From positions 1 to 27,359 of the forward strand of contig DATHVI010000172.1 in assembly GCA_035461385.1 (NCBI GenBank): a DNA stretch of 27,359 nt, in the 5' to 3' direction. The notes below the pieces were generated by a model. That model saw nothing but the letters and a program-made list of their open reading frames with translations, was not told the origin of the DNA and did not search any database. Both the position numbers and the translations under genes were made by a program. Each line of letters starts with the position of its first letter. Position 1 is the first letter of the stretch. This document shows positions 7,404 through 14,956 of this stretch, one piece after another. Source of the stretch: DATHVI01 sp035461385 (GTDB taxonomy: Bacteria; Actinomycetota; Thermoleophilia; Solirubrobacterales; 70-9).

Positions 7404-7911
7404 CGCAACCGGGTAACGGACAGCCCGAGGAGAGCTTCACCCGCCACCAGTCGAGCAGCATCCCGAGGATGCCCCAGCGCGGGCGCGAGTGCCAGTGCCG
7501 GCAGCCGGGCTCGCCGATGTCGGAGTTCGAGATCCGGATCCAGCGGTGCCGCTCGGGCGCGGCGACCATCTCGGCGAGCAGCTCGCGGTTCGCGCGCTCG
7601 ACCTCGACCCGGTGGCCGAGCTCGACCTCGGCCGCGCGCAGCCGGTATGCGAGCGCGTCGCGGACCCGCTCGAGATCCCCGGTTCCGAGGATCCGGGGGC
7701 CGCCGGCGGCGCCCACCCTCCAGTCGATCCCGCCGCGCGGGAAGGCAGCCGCGAAAAGCTCGGCGAGACGGCGCTCGAGGTCGGCGATCTGGGCGCGGAG
7801 GTCGTCGCGGGCGGCGCGGCGAGAGGCCTCGCCCGCCCGGACCCGGTCGGCCCGAGCGTGCCCGGGGGCCGCTCCCGGCGCCGGACGGATCTGCTCGAGG
7901 ACCTCGGGCAA
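7384..7911 (-). CDS. Conserved actinobacterial protein of unknown function with coiled-coil segment
   Basis: 175 aa from a TTG at 7911, chosen because AAGGAG lies 6 bases upstream. The N-terminal third is charged and likely helical (RRAARDDLRAQIADLERRLAELFAAAF). The conserved C-terminus reads RWIRISNSDIGEPGCRHWHSRPRWGILGMLLDWWRVKLSSGCPLPG and contains a Cys-x-His-x-His cluster and a second Cys, which could bind a metal. I recall similar unnamed proteins in Thermoleophilia but no function. It has its own likely promoter at 7946-7951 and overlaps the following membrane-protein gene. Confidence 0.7.
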   Translation of the reverse strand: MPEVLEQIRPAPGAAPGHARADRVRAGEASRRAARDDLRAQIADLERRLAELFAAAFPRGGIDWRVGAAGGPRILGTGDLERVRDALAYRLRAAEVELGHRVEVERANRELLAEMVAAPERHRWIRISNSDIGEPGCRHWHSRPRWGILGMLLDWWRVKLSSGCPLPGCVELAEA

Positions 7912-7917
7912 CGCGGG

Positions 7918-7923
7918 CTCCTT
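7918..7923 (-). promoter_or_regulatory. Ribosome binding site fixing a TTG start
   Basis: AAGGAG on the minus strand, 6 bases before TTG at 7911. It supports dropping the 59 low-complexity residues that the longer open frame would add. Confidence 0.65.
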
Positions 7924-7945
7924 CCTCCGCTCGCCTACGTGGCCG

Positions 7946-7951
7946 ATTGTA
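7946..7951 (-). promoter_or_regulatory. Candidate -10 element TACAAT
   Basis: TACAAT on the minus strand, 34 bases before the TTG at 7911, differs from TATAAT at one base. No convincing -35 was seen at the usual distance. Confidence 0.4.
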
Positions 7952-8005
7952 GGCCGTTCCGGCCGCCGGGAGCGCGGCGCCGAGGCGCTGCCGGCCCCGC
8001 CGCCG

Positions 8006-8647
8006 CTATCCCGCTTCGAGGGCTTCGCGGGCGAGCCAGATCGCCTCCGCGACCGCGAGCTCGGGCACCGTACGGGGCCGGACCGCACAGAGCAGCGTCC
8101 GCGACGTCGCTCGGTCGACGTCCCGGCCCGCCGCGACGGCGCCGAACAGGAGCGCGACCGGCCCCGCGTCGTCGGCGATCACCAGCGTTCCGGCCGGCAG
8201 CTCACCGGGCCTCCCGGCGAGCGCCTCGCCCGGCGCGCTGGCGCGGATCCCGGGGGCGCCAGCGACCCGGTCGGCGTCGAAGGCGCGGATCGCGACCCCG
8301 GTCTCGACGGTCGCGATCGTCAGCGCGTCGTCGAGCACGCTGCGGCTGCGAAAGCCTCCGTGCTCGAGCCGCTCAAGGACCGCCGCCTCGACCGGCGTCG
8401 GTTGCTCGTCGGGATCGAGGCCGATGTGGCGGTAGAGCACCCGGTAGGCGTGCGGGATGTCCTGGTGGCGGAGGTTGATCGCCTGCGCCCCCGAGAAGCG
8501 GTCGGAGAGCTCGCGCAGCCGCTGCCTCAGCGCGCGCGAGCTCCGCCCCGACCCGCGATCGACGACCGCGTAGCGGAGCGCGAGCCCGGGCAGCTCCGCC
8601 GCGACGTCGGGCGCGACCCAGCCGGCCTCGAGCCCGCCGCGGCTCAT
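8006..8647 (-). CDS. B3/B4-domain protein (stand-alone PheT editing-domain fold)
   Basis: 213 aa; the ATG at 8647 overlaps the stop of the upstream gene (ATGA). The sequence follows the B3/B4 domain of phenylalanyl-tRNA synthetase beta: AYRVLYRHIGLDPDEQPTPVEAAVLERLEHGGFRSRSVLDDALTIATVETGVAIRAFDADRV, later GTLVIADDAGPVALLFG. In PheT this domain hydrolyses mischarged Tyr-tRNA-Phe. Free-standing copies are common and mostly uncharacterised, so editing or D-aminoacyl-type trans activity is only a possibility. It is the last gene of a chain linked by 4-base overlaps to the thioredoxin-fold protein and the MMPL transporter, an unexpected partner for a tRNA-related protein. Confidence 0.83.
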   Translation of the reverse strand: MSRGGLEAGWVAPDVAAELPGLALRYAVVDRGSGRSSRALRQRLRELSDRFSGAQAINLRHQDIPHAYRVLYRHIGLDPDEQPTPVEAAVLERLEHGGFRSRSVLDDALTIATVETGVAIRAFDADRVAGAPGIRASAPGEALAGRPGELPAGTLVIADDAGPVALLFGAVAAGRDVDRATSRTLLCAVRPRTVPELAVAEAIWLAREALEAG

Positions 8648-9336
8648 CGTTCGGGGGTCCGCTCGCGGGACTCGCGGATCAGCTCGCGCAGCTCGGTCCT
8701 CATCTCCGCCTCGCTCAGCTCCTCGCTGCCGATCTTCGCCCCGCTCAGCACCCCGCCCGGGAACGCGAACGCCACCGTCGGGCAGACCCCGACCCGGTAG
8801 AGCGTCGCGACGGCGCCGTCGGCGTCGTAGCCCACGGGGACGCTCCAGCCACGCTCGCGGACGATCCGCTGGGCGTCGTCGCGGTCGTCGCGGACGTTGA
8901 TCGAGAGGAAGCCGACCCGGTCGGAGAACCGGGCCGCGACCCGGTCGAAGGCGTCCTGGGTCGGCAGGCAGTCGCCGCCGCGGGTGAACCAGAAAGAGAT
9001 CGCGAGCGGGCGGTCGAAGTAGTCGCAGACGCGGATCACCTCGCTCAGGTCGACCTCGCACGCAGGGGTGACGCGGTCCTCCTCCGGGCACGGACGGCGG
9101 TCGCTCTCGCACGCGTCCTGGTAGACGTTCGCGTCGCCCTCGCGCGACCCGAGCAGTTCGGGGACGGCGAACTCCGGAAGCGGGGTGCCGCGCGCCGATG
9201 GATCGGTGCCGAGGATCCCGCCGCGATCGTCGGTCGCGGTGGTGACGAGCGCGATCACGATCACCACCGCGAACAGCAGCCCGACGAATCCCGAGTAGCC
9301 GGCGCCCGGCCGCCTGCCTCGGCGCTCCTCACTCAC
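8644..9336 (-). CDS. Membrane-anchored thioredoxin-fold protein with altered active site
   Basis: 230 aa from a GTG that overlaps the MMPL stop by 4 bases. One N-terminal transmembrane helix (GFVGLLFAVVIVIALVTTA, residues 16-34) would leave the rest outside the cytoplasm. The fold is suggested by LAISFWFTRGGDCLPTQ, where WCxxC-type proteins have the redox motif, then VGFLSINVRDDRDDAQRIVRERGWSVPVGYDADGAVATLYRVGVCPTVAFAFPGG with the cis-proline at P186. The first active-site cysteine is replaced by Gly120, C123 remains, and C185 precedes the cis-proline. Four more cysteines lie at 76, 83, 93 and 104. It may be a TlpA/peroxiredoxin relative using a different disulfide; activity is unknown. Confidence 0.75.
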   Translation of the reverse strand: MSEERRGRRPGAGYSGFVGLLFAVVIVIALVTTATDDRGGILGTDPSARGTPLPEFAVPELLGSREGDANVYQDACESDRRPCPEEDRVTPACEVDLSEVIRVCDYFDRPLAISFWFTRGGDCLPTQDAFDRVAARFSDRVGFLSINVRDDRDDAQRIVRERGWSVPVGYDADGAVATLYRVGVCPTVAFAFPGGVLSGAKIGSEELSEAEMRTELRELIRESRERTPER

Positions 9337-12032
9337 GCCTGGCGCCCGGGTCCGAACACCCGCTCGGCGAGCGCGAGCGTGGCCGGGAGGACGATCAGGA
9401 CACCGGCGAGGACGACGGCGAGGTCGATCACGGTGACGAGGCCGAAGTCGCGGAGCATCCTGATGTCGGACGCGATCAGCGCCGCGAACCCCGCGATCCC
9501 GGTGATCCCCGACGCCGCGACCGCGGTACCGGTTCGGGCGTACGCGGTGCGAAGCGCCTCGCCGAGCGAGCCCCCGCGGGCGCGCTCCTCCTCGTAGCGG
9601 GCGGAGAGGATGACGCTGAACTCGGTCGTGATCGCGATCACGAGCGCACCCAGTGTCGCCGACATCGGGTTGAGCGGAACCCCGACGAGCCAGAGGACCA
9701 GGGCCGTCCAGCCGGTGGCGAAGGCGATCGGCACCAGCGGCACCAGGGCCCGCCGCGGGGAGCGGTAGACCGCGAGCAGGACGGCGGCGACGGCGGCGAG
9801 GCCGGCGAGGGCGAGCAGGTAGTGGTTTCCCTGCAGGGCGGCGTTGGCGTCGGCCGCGAGCACCGGCAGCCCGACGACCTCTGCGCGCACCCCGTCGGGC
9901 GGCCCGCCAGCCGCCCCGACCTCGTCGCGGATCGCGTCGATCAGCTCCTTCTGCTCGTCGAACGGCATCACCTTGATCGCGAACGCGATCACCGCGCGGT
10001 CGTCGTCCTCCCCCTCGGTGGCACGGCTCACCACCGCCTGGGAGAAGTAGGGAGGGAGCAGCTCGAGGATTCGCCTGATCCGTCGCCGCCCGGGCTCGGC
10101 ATCATCGCCGCCGAACAGGTCGGGGAGCGAGATCGACGGGCAGAGCGGAGTGTCCTGCTCGACGCACGAGCTCTCCGCGGCCTCGAAGCCGACCCGGTCG
10201 AGGACGCGCTCGCGGACGTCGCCCATCCACGCGACGACCGCCGGCTCGGTGATGTCGGGGGCGCTGACCGCGATGTCGACCTCGCCGGAGACCCCGGTCT
10301 CCTCCTGGAGCTCGTCGACGTCGCGAAGCGCGGGCAGCTCGCGCGGGACCAGCTCGCGCAGATCGGAGATCACCTCGGTCCGCGTTCCCGCGACCCAGCC
10401 GCAGACGGCAAGCGCGGCGGCGATCAGGAGCGTCGCCGCCGGCGCGGCGAGCGAGGCGCCGAGCAGCCGCCGCCCGAGCGCGCGGACGCGTTCCCCGATC
10501 CGCGCGCGGGCGGCGCCGATCCGCGCGGCGGCGTTCGCGACGGGCGCAGCGACCGCGGCCGGAGCCAGCGCGCCGAGGCGCCCCGCGCCGGCCGACCTGC
10601 CTTCGCCGGACCGCGGGCGCGGACCGACGAGCGACAGGGCGGCAAGCCCGGCGGTGAGGGCGAGCGCGAAGGCGAGCGCGACCCCGGCGACGAGCAGGAC
10701 CCCGAAGCCGCGGACCTGGGGAATCGGCGAGAGCCCGAGCGCGGCGAGCGCTGCCGCCGCGGCGAGCGCGGCGGTTCCGATCACCGGCGCCCCGCGCGCG
10801 GCCGCCTCGAGCGCCGCCCGCGGCGGCCGCAGCCCGGCTCGGACCGACTCCACGAAGCGCGCCTGAAGCTGGATCGCGTAGTCGACCGCGAGCCCGATCA
10901 GCACCGGCAGCACCGCCACCGATGCCATCGTCAGCGTCCCGCCTGCCGCGGCGAGGAACCCGAAGGTGAGCGCAGCGGCGACGAGCGCGATCGCGAGTGG
11001 CAGCAGCCGCAGCGGCGGCCCGAGGACGAGCGCCAGCACCGCCGCCATCACCGCGAGCGCGACGAGGAGGAGGACCAGCGCCTCGTGGGAGATCGCGTCG
11101 GCGAGCCCCTCGGCGACCACGGGGACGCCGCTGACGACGTACTCCGCGTCCTCGATCCGAAACGCAGGCTCGGCGGTCGCGGCGCGGATCAGCTCGATCG
11201 CCTCGCGGCGCTCGCCGTCGGAGAGGTCGGGCCTGAGGCGGACCGAGATCAGCACCGAGGTCGGGCTCGGGAACAGGTACGCGAACCGCGCCCGCGGCTC
11301 GCCCTCCCCGCGGTCAGCGAAGACGACCGAGCTCACGAACCTCGGGTCCTCGAGCCGCGGCAGGCCGGTGAGCCCCGCGCTGACCGCGAGATCGGCGACC
11401 CGCTGCTCGAACGCGACCAGGACCTCCTGCGCCGCGGCCCGGCCCGCGCGCTGCTGGTCCTCGGACCCAAGCCCCTGCGCGCGGGCCCCGCGGGCGGCGC
11501 GCAGATACGCGCGCCGCGCCTGCCGGTACGCCGACTGGGCCTCGGCGCCGAGCAGCTCCTGGATCCTGCGAGCCGATTGGTCGAGGAAGGTGGCGGGCCC
11601 GTAGACGACCGCTGCGGGATCGAGCTCGGCGAGCCGGGCGCAGGGCTCCGGCGCCGGGCCGGAGACGCCCGGCTGGACGACCCCGGCTGCGGCGGCCTGG
11701 GCAGCCGGATCCTCCTCGGCCGGCAGGTTGCCGGCGAGGCACCCCTCGAGCATCAGCAGCGTCGTCACGTCCTCGGTGAGCACGAGCTGCTCGAGGTCTC
11801 CGCGGACGAGGACGACGACGGGATCGTCGCCGAAGTCGCGCTTGCGCTCCTCGGTCGCCTCGTACGCCCGCGAGTCGCGGTCGACGAGGCTCTCGGTGCC
11901 GGTTTCGGGGTCGAGGCCGAGCGCTCCGATCGCGGCGACGAGCGCGGCGAGCACGGTCGCCGCGAGCACCGGGCCCGGATGCTCGACCGCCCAGGCGGCG
12001 ATCCGCACCAGTGCCGCTCGGGCGGTCCTCAT
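9333..12032 (-). CDS. MMPL/RND-family membrane transporter
   Basis: 899 aa with the duplicated RND layout: an N-terminal helix, a large extracellular loop (about residues 50-310), a helix bundle (about 315-470), a second loop (about 555-735) and a final bundle (about 735-890). Marker motifs are LPVLIGLAVDYAIQLQARFVE in the first bundle and ALVIAITTEFSVILSARYEEER in the second. MMPL and HpnN proteins move lipids such as hopanoids, glycolipids or lipid-linked compounds using the proton gradient. It follows a two-permease Mla-type ABC system by 80 bases and is translationally coupled to the thioredoxin-fold gene. The substrate is unknown; a lipid is the family-based guess. Confidence 0.87.
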   Translation of the reverse strand: MRTARAALVRIAAWAVEHPGPVLAATVLAALVAAIGALGLDPETGTESLVDRDSRAYEATEERKRDFGDDPVVVLVRGDLEQLVLTEDVTTLLMLEGCLAGNLPAEEDPAAQAAAAGVVQPGVSGPAPEPCARLAELDPAAVVYGPATFLDQSARRIQELLGAEAQSAYRQARRAYLRAARGARAQGLGSEDQQRAGRAAAQEVLVAFEQRVADLAVSAGLTGLPRLEDPRFVSSVVFADRGEGEPRARFAYLFPSPTSVLISVRLRPDLSDGERREAIELIRAATAEPAFRIEDAEYVVSGVPVVAEGLADAISHEALVLLLVALAVMAAVLALVLGPPLRLLPLAIALVAAALTFGFLAAAGGTLTMASVAVLPVLIGLAVDYAIQLQARFVESVRAGLRPPRAALEAAARGAPVIGTAALAAAAALAALGLSPIPQVRGFGVLLVAGVALAFALALTAGLAALSLVGPRPRSGEGRSAGAGRLGALAPAAVAAPVANAAARIGAARARIGERVRALGRRLLGASLAAPAATLLIAAALAVCGWVAGTRTEVISDLRELVPRELPALRDVDELQEETGVSGEVDIAVSAPDITEPAVVAWMGDVRERVLDRVGFEAAESSCVEQDTPLCPSISLPDLFGGDDAEPGRRRIRRILELLPPYFSQAVVSRATEGEDDDRAVIAFAIKVMPFDEQKELIDAIRDEVGAAGGPPDGVRAEVVGLPVLAADANAALQGNHYLLALAGLAAVAAVLLAVYRSPRRALVPLVPIAFATGWTALVLWLVGVPLNPMSATLGALVIAITTEFSVILSARYEEERARGGSLGEALRTAYARTGTAVAASGITGIAGFAALIASDIRMLRDFGLVTVIDLAVVLAGVLIVLPATLALAERVFGPGRQA

Positions 12033-12112
12033 CCGAGGGACATTAGGGACGTGCCGGCGCCGTCATCGCAGCTGCCGCAAACGGTCCGGCGGCGCCCGGC
12101 GCCTGCCAGCCG

Positions 12113-13018
12113 TCAGTCCATCGCGAGCGGGCCCTCGGTCTCGGCGTGGAGGAACTGGGAGACGAACTCGTTGCCGGAGTTGAACAGCTCGCTCGAGGGC
12201 CCCGACTCGACGATCCGGCCCTTCCAGAGCACTGCGATGAAGTCGGCGATCCGGCGCGCGGTGCCGAGGTCGTGGCTGATCACCAGGTAGCAGCCGCCGT
12301 TCTCCTCGTGAACCTCGCGGACCAGCTCGCACAGCAGCGCCGTCCGCACCGGGTCGAGGCCGGAGTCGGGCTCGTCGAACATCACGATCGCCGGGTCGAG
12401 AACGAGCGCGCGAGCGAACCCGGCCCGCTTGCGCATCCCGCCCGAGAGCTCGTTCGGCATCTTGTAGGTCGCCTCGGCGAGGCCGACCTCGCGGAGCCGC
12501 CGGTTGACGATCTCGCCGATCTCCTCCTCCGACTTGTCGGTGTGCTGGCGGAGCGGGAACGCGGTGTTGTCGTAGACGTTCATCGACCCGAACAGCGCAC
12601 CGTCCTGGAACAGCAACCCGAACTTCTTCCGCATCTCGAACAGCTCGTCGTCGGTCATCGCCGGCACCGACTCGCCGTGGACGAGGACGTCGCCCGAATC
12701 CGGGTAGAGCAGGCCGACGATGTGCTTGATCAGGACGCTCTTGCCGGTGCCCGACGGGCCGAGGACCATCGAGATCTGGTTGTCGGGGAGGCCGAGGTTG
12801 AGCCCGTTGAGGATCCGGGTGCGCCCGAACTGCTTGACGAGATCGATGATCTCGATCGCGTCCTCGCCGCCGTGGGCGCGCTTCTCGCCGGTGTGCCAGC
12901 GGTAGGGGTTCGCCTCCGAGGCCTCGACCCCGGGAATCGTATAGTCGGAGTGCAGCGCTCCGAGCTCCGGCGCCGGCTCCTCGTACCGGTTGTCGTCTCT
13001 GGGGGTCTCGTCAGCCAA
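12113..13018 (-). CDS. MlaF/Mkl-type ABC ATPase for lipid transport
   Basis: 301 aa from a TTG at 13018 with GAGGAG 6 bases upstream; the frame remains open upstream into the permease gene as an antisense-like shadow. About 55 polar residues precede the ATPase core. The core has Walker A GPSGTGKS, Q-loop LLFQDGALFGSMNVYDN, signature LSGGMRKR, Walker B IVMFDEPDSGLDP and H-loop VISHD. LFQ.GALF and NELSGGMRKR are typical of MlaF/Mkl ATPases that power MCE-type lipid transport. The gene lies 29 bases after a YrbE/MlaE permease. The C-terminal extension after the H-loop (SELFNSGNEFVSQFLHAETEGPLAMD) is ordinary for the family. Confidence 0.92.
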   Translation of the reverse strand: MADETPRDDNRYEEPAPELGALHSDYTIPGVEASEANPYRWHTGEKRAHGGEDAIEIIDLVKQFGRTRILNGLNLGLPDNQISMVLGPSGTGKSVLIKHIVGLLYPDSGDVLVHGESVPAMTDDELFEMRKKFGLLFQDGALFGSMNVYDNTAFPLRQHTDKSEEEIGEIVNRRLREVGLAEATYKMPNELSGGMRKRAGFARALVLDPAIVMFDEPDSGLDPVRTALLCELVREVHEENGGCYLVISHDLGTARRIADFIAVLWKGRIVESGPSSELFNSGNEFVSQFLHAETEGPLAMD

Positions 13019-13024
13019 CTCGCT

Positions 13025-13030
13025 CTCCTC
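13025..13030 (-). promoter_or_regulatory. Ribosome binding site fixing a TTG start
   Basis: GAGGAG on the minus strand, 6 bases before TTG at 13018. The nearby ATG in the same stretch is out of frame. Confidence 0.6.
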
Positions 13031-13047
13031 GCATCGGTTTCTCCGCT

Positions 13048-13848
13048 CTATCCGCCGATCGGCGCTCTCGGGTTCGCGCCCCAGAAGACCAGCGTCCCCA
13101 TCATCCCGATGATGTGCACCAGGACGATGTTGAGGACCATCGACTTCGCCGTCGCCGTGCCGACGCCGACCGGGCCGCCGGACGCGGTGTAGCCGTAGTA
13201 GCAGCCGACGAGCACGATCGCCGTCGCCATGAACATCGCCTTGATCAGGCTGAATAAGAGGTCGGGCGGGTTCTGGAACATCCAGAAGATCAGGAAGTAG
13301 CCGCCGGCTGAGACCTCCCCGATCTGCTCGACCACCGCCAGGTAGCTGGCGAAGTACATCACCCCGATCGCGGCCAGGTACATGAACGGCAGCACCATCC
13401 ATGCGGCGAGCAGGCGTGTCGCGCAGAGGAAGACCATCGGGCTCACGCCCATCACCTCGAGCGCGTCGATCTCGTCCGAGATCCGCATCGCGCCGAGCTC
13501 GGCGACGATCCCGGTGCCGACCTTGGCGGCCATCATGTAGCCGAACGCGTAGGGCGCGAGCTCGCGCAGGTCGCACCAGGCGGCGAAGACGCCGGCGTAG
13601 GCGGGAGCGCCGACCGAGCGGTTGAGGTAGGCGCCCTCGATCCCGCAGGTGAGGCCGAGGATGAAGACGAGGCCCCAGATGACGATCGTCGAGCCGAGGA
13701 TCAGGATCCCCGCCTGGCGAAGCGACTCGCCGAAGAACCGCATCACGCGGCCGGTGTAGACGATGCTCACCACCCCGCCGGAGAACCGGGCGATGTCCCC
13801 CAGCGCCGAGAGCCAATCCCGCGGTATCGCGAGCCAACCGGGCATCAC
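13048..13848 (-). CDS. YrbE/MlaE-family ABC permease, second of pair
   Basis: 266 aa; GTG at 13848 is followed at once by ATG at 13845, and either could be used. It has about five hydrophobic segments and the MlaE block AAKVGTGIVAELGAMRISDEIDALEVMGVSPMVFLCATRLLAAW, which contains the permease contact helix (GAMRI.DEIDAL..MG). MlaE homologues form the membrane channel of ABC systems that move phospholipids or, in mycobacteria, sterols and fatty acids with MCE proteins. It is separated from the first permease by 172 bases that hold three hairpins, and followed 29 bases later by its ATPase. Confidence 0.92.
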   Translation of the reverse strand: MMPGWLAIPRDWLSALGDIARFSGGVVSIVYTGRVMRFFGESLRQAGILILGSTIVIWGLVFILGLTCGIEGAYLNRSVGAPAYAGVFAAWCDLRELAPYAFGYMMAAKVGTGIVAELGAMRISDEIDALEVMGVSPMVFLCATRLLAAWMVLPFMYLAAIGVMYFASYLAVVEQIGEVSAGGYFLIFWMFQNPPDLLFSLIKAMFMATAIVLVGCYYGYTASGGPVGVGTATAKSMVLNIVLVHIIGMMGTLVFWGANPRAPIGG

Positions 13849-14020
13849 AAGACCACCCCGCCGCCCCCGGACGCGGGAGGGGTGTGTTGGCCGGCGGCGT
13901 TGCGCCGCCGGAGCAGCATGTCAGGCGCCGAAGGCGCCGCAAGTGATTGAAACATGCGCGGCGTAGCCGCGCACCAGGTATTCAGGGCGGGAGCAGAGGA
14001 GGCGGCGGGCATGTATTCGG
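13849..14020. other. Unusual spacer between paired permease genes
   Basis: Paired yrbE genes usually abut or overlap. Here 172 bases separate them and hold the three-hairpin repeat at 13891-13972. No credible reading frame was found in it on either strand. Confidence 0.6.
13891..13972 (+). repeat. Structured intergenic repeat, copy B, three perfect hairpins
   Basis: Hairpin 1: CCGGCGGCG (13891-13899) with CGCCGCCGG (13903-13911), loop TTG. Linker AGCAGCATGTCA. Hairpin 2: GGCGCC (13924-13929) with GGCGCC (13933-13938), loop GAA. Linker starting GCAAGTGATT. Hairpin 3: GCGCGGC (13956-13962) with GCCGCGC (13966-13972), loop GTA. The linkers match copy A (6810-6870) at 10 of 10 and 9 of 10 bases, while the stems differ. 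It lies inside the permease operon, on the strand opposite to transcription. Confidence 0.65.
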
Positions 14021-14827
14021 TCATCGGATCACGTGGAGCTCGGGGTGGGTGGCGAGCAGCGTCTGGGTGAAGACGTAGTTGAAGGCGAAGACCCCGAGGA
14101 AGGTGATCACCACCGCCTCGTTCACGGCCCGTCCGACGCCCTCGGCGCCGCCGGAGGCGTTCATCCCCTTGTACGAGCAGACGATCGCGATGATCGCCCC
14201 GAACAAACTCGTCTTCAGGATCGAGCCCCATAAGTCGGGGATCGAGGTGTTGTTCAGCAGCGTGGCGAAGAACCCGCCGAGCGGCTCGCCGAAGGCGATC
14301 GCGGCGAAGATCCCGCCGGTGATGCCGAAGATCATCGCGTAGATGTTGAGCAACCCGGTGATCAGCATCAGCGCCAGGAACCGCGGCACGACGAGGTTCT
14401 TGATCGGGTCGACGCCGAGCACCTGGAGGGCGTCGAGCTCCTCGCGGATCTTCCGCGCGCCGAGGTCGGCGGTGATCGCGGTCCCGGCGACGCCGGCGAC
14501 GACGATCGCGGTCACGAACGGCGCGAACTCGCGGATCGACGCGAGGATGAAGAAGCCCCCGAGCCGGTCGAGCGCCCCGAACAGGCTGAGGAAGTTCGCC
14601 GCTTGGAGCCCCGGCGCCCCGAACCCGAAGGCGACGGTCGAGATCAGCATCGGGAACCAGCAGAGCTGAAGCGCGAACAGGAACTGGCTCACGAACTCGG
14701 TCCCGTACGGATACGGCGGCCGCACGGTCGCCGAGACCGTCTTCCCGGTCAGGATCATCATGTTCCCGACCTGCTCGAACAGCGACTTCGCAGGTAGGAA
14801 CGCCCTATCGGCTACCGCTCGTACCAA
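14021..14827 (-). CDS. YrbE/MlaE-family ABC permease, first of pair
   Basis: 268 aa from a TTG at 14827, with GGAGGAG just upstream. The sequence has about five transmembrane segments and the MlaE block AIVVAGVAGTAITADLGARKIREELDALQVLGVDPIKNLVVPRFLAL, where the aligned helix (GARKIREELDAL..LG) contacts the ATPase. It also has SYKGMNASGGAEGVGRAVNEAVV near the C-terminus, like actinobacterial YrbE proteins. It is the first gene of the minus-strand block; the upstream neighbour is divergent. In mce operons two YrbE genes are followed by MCE genes, but none follows here. Confidence 0.92.
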   Translation of the reverse strand: MVRAVADRAFLPAKSLFEQVGNMMILTGKTVSATVRPPYPYGTEFVSQFLFALQLCWFPMLISTVAFGFGAPGLQAANFLSLFGALDRLGGFFILASIREFAPFVTAIVVAGVAGTAITADLGARKIREELDALQVLGVDPIKNLVVPRFLALMLITGLLNIYAMIFGITGGIFAAIAFGEPLGGFFATLLNNTSIPDLWGSILKTSLFGAIIAIVCSYKGMNASGGAEGVGRAVNEAVVITFLGVFAFNYVFTQTLLATHPELHVIR

Positions 14828-14831
14828 TCAA

Positions 14832-14838
14832 CTCCTCC
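14832..14838 (-). promoter_or_regulatory. Ribosome binding site supporting a TTG start
   Basis: GGAGGAG on the minus strand ends 4 bases before TTG at 14827. A second TTG 4 bases upstream is out of frame. Confidence 0.6.
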
Positions 14839-14864
14839 GGAGACCCTCCGGCCCCTCGAAGCGA

Positions 14865-14870
14865 ACGGTA
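14865..14870 (-). promoter_or_regulatory. Possible -10 element (TACCGT) of the permease block
   Basis: TACCGT on the minus strand lies about 37 bases before the TTG at 14827 and would give a leader of about 30 bases that includes the ribosome binding site. No clear -35 was seen. Confidence 0.25.
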
Positions 14871-14926
14871 CTCGATGGGTTCGTCGACCGCCACCGGTAA
14901 CCGTTCGACCCGCCGCGCGCCGGTGC

Positions 14927-14932
14927 TATGTT
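14927..14932 (+). promoter_or_regulatory. Possible -10 element (TATGTT) of the lipoprotein gene
   Basis: TATGTT lies 24 bases before the GTG at 14957. The ribosome binding site GGGGGAGGAG (14944-14953) lies between. The -35 region is not recognisable. Confidence 0.3.
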
Positions 14933-14956
14933 GCTCGCGCCTTGGGGGAGGAGTTG

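Noticed and set aside
9822..12290. An 822-codon open frame on the plus strand
   Set aside because: It lies antisense to the MMPL transporter and shows the Arg/Asp/Glu/Pro-rich composition of frames opposite high-GC genes; the minus strand has clear family motifs.
13019..13942. A long N-terminal extension of the MlaF-type ATPase
   Set aside because: It overlaps the permease gene in another frame, and the TTG at 13018 has a good ribosome binding site and gives the usual length.
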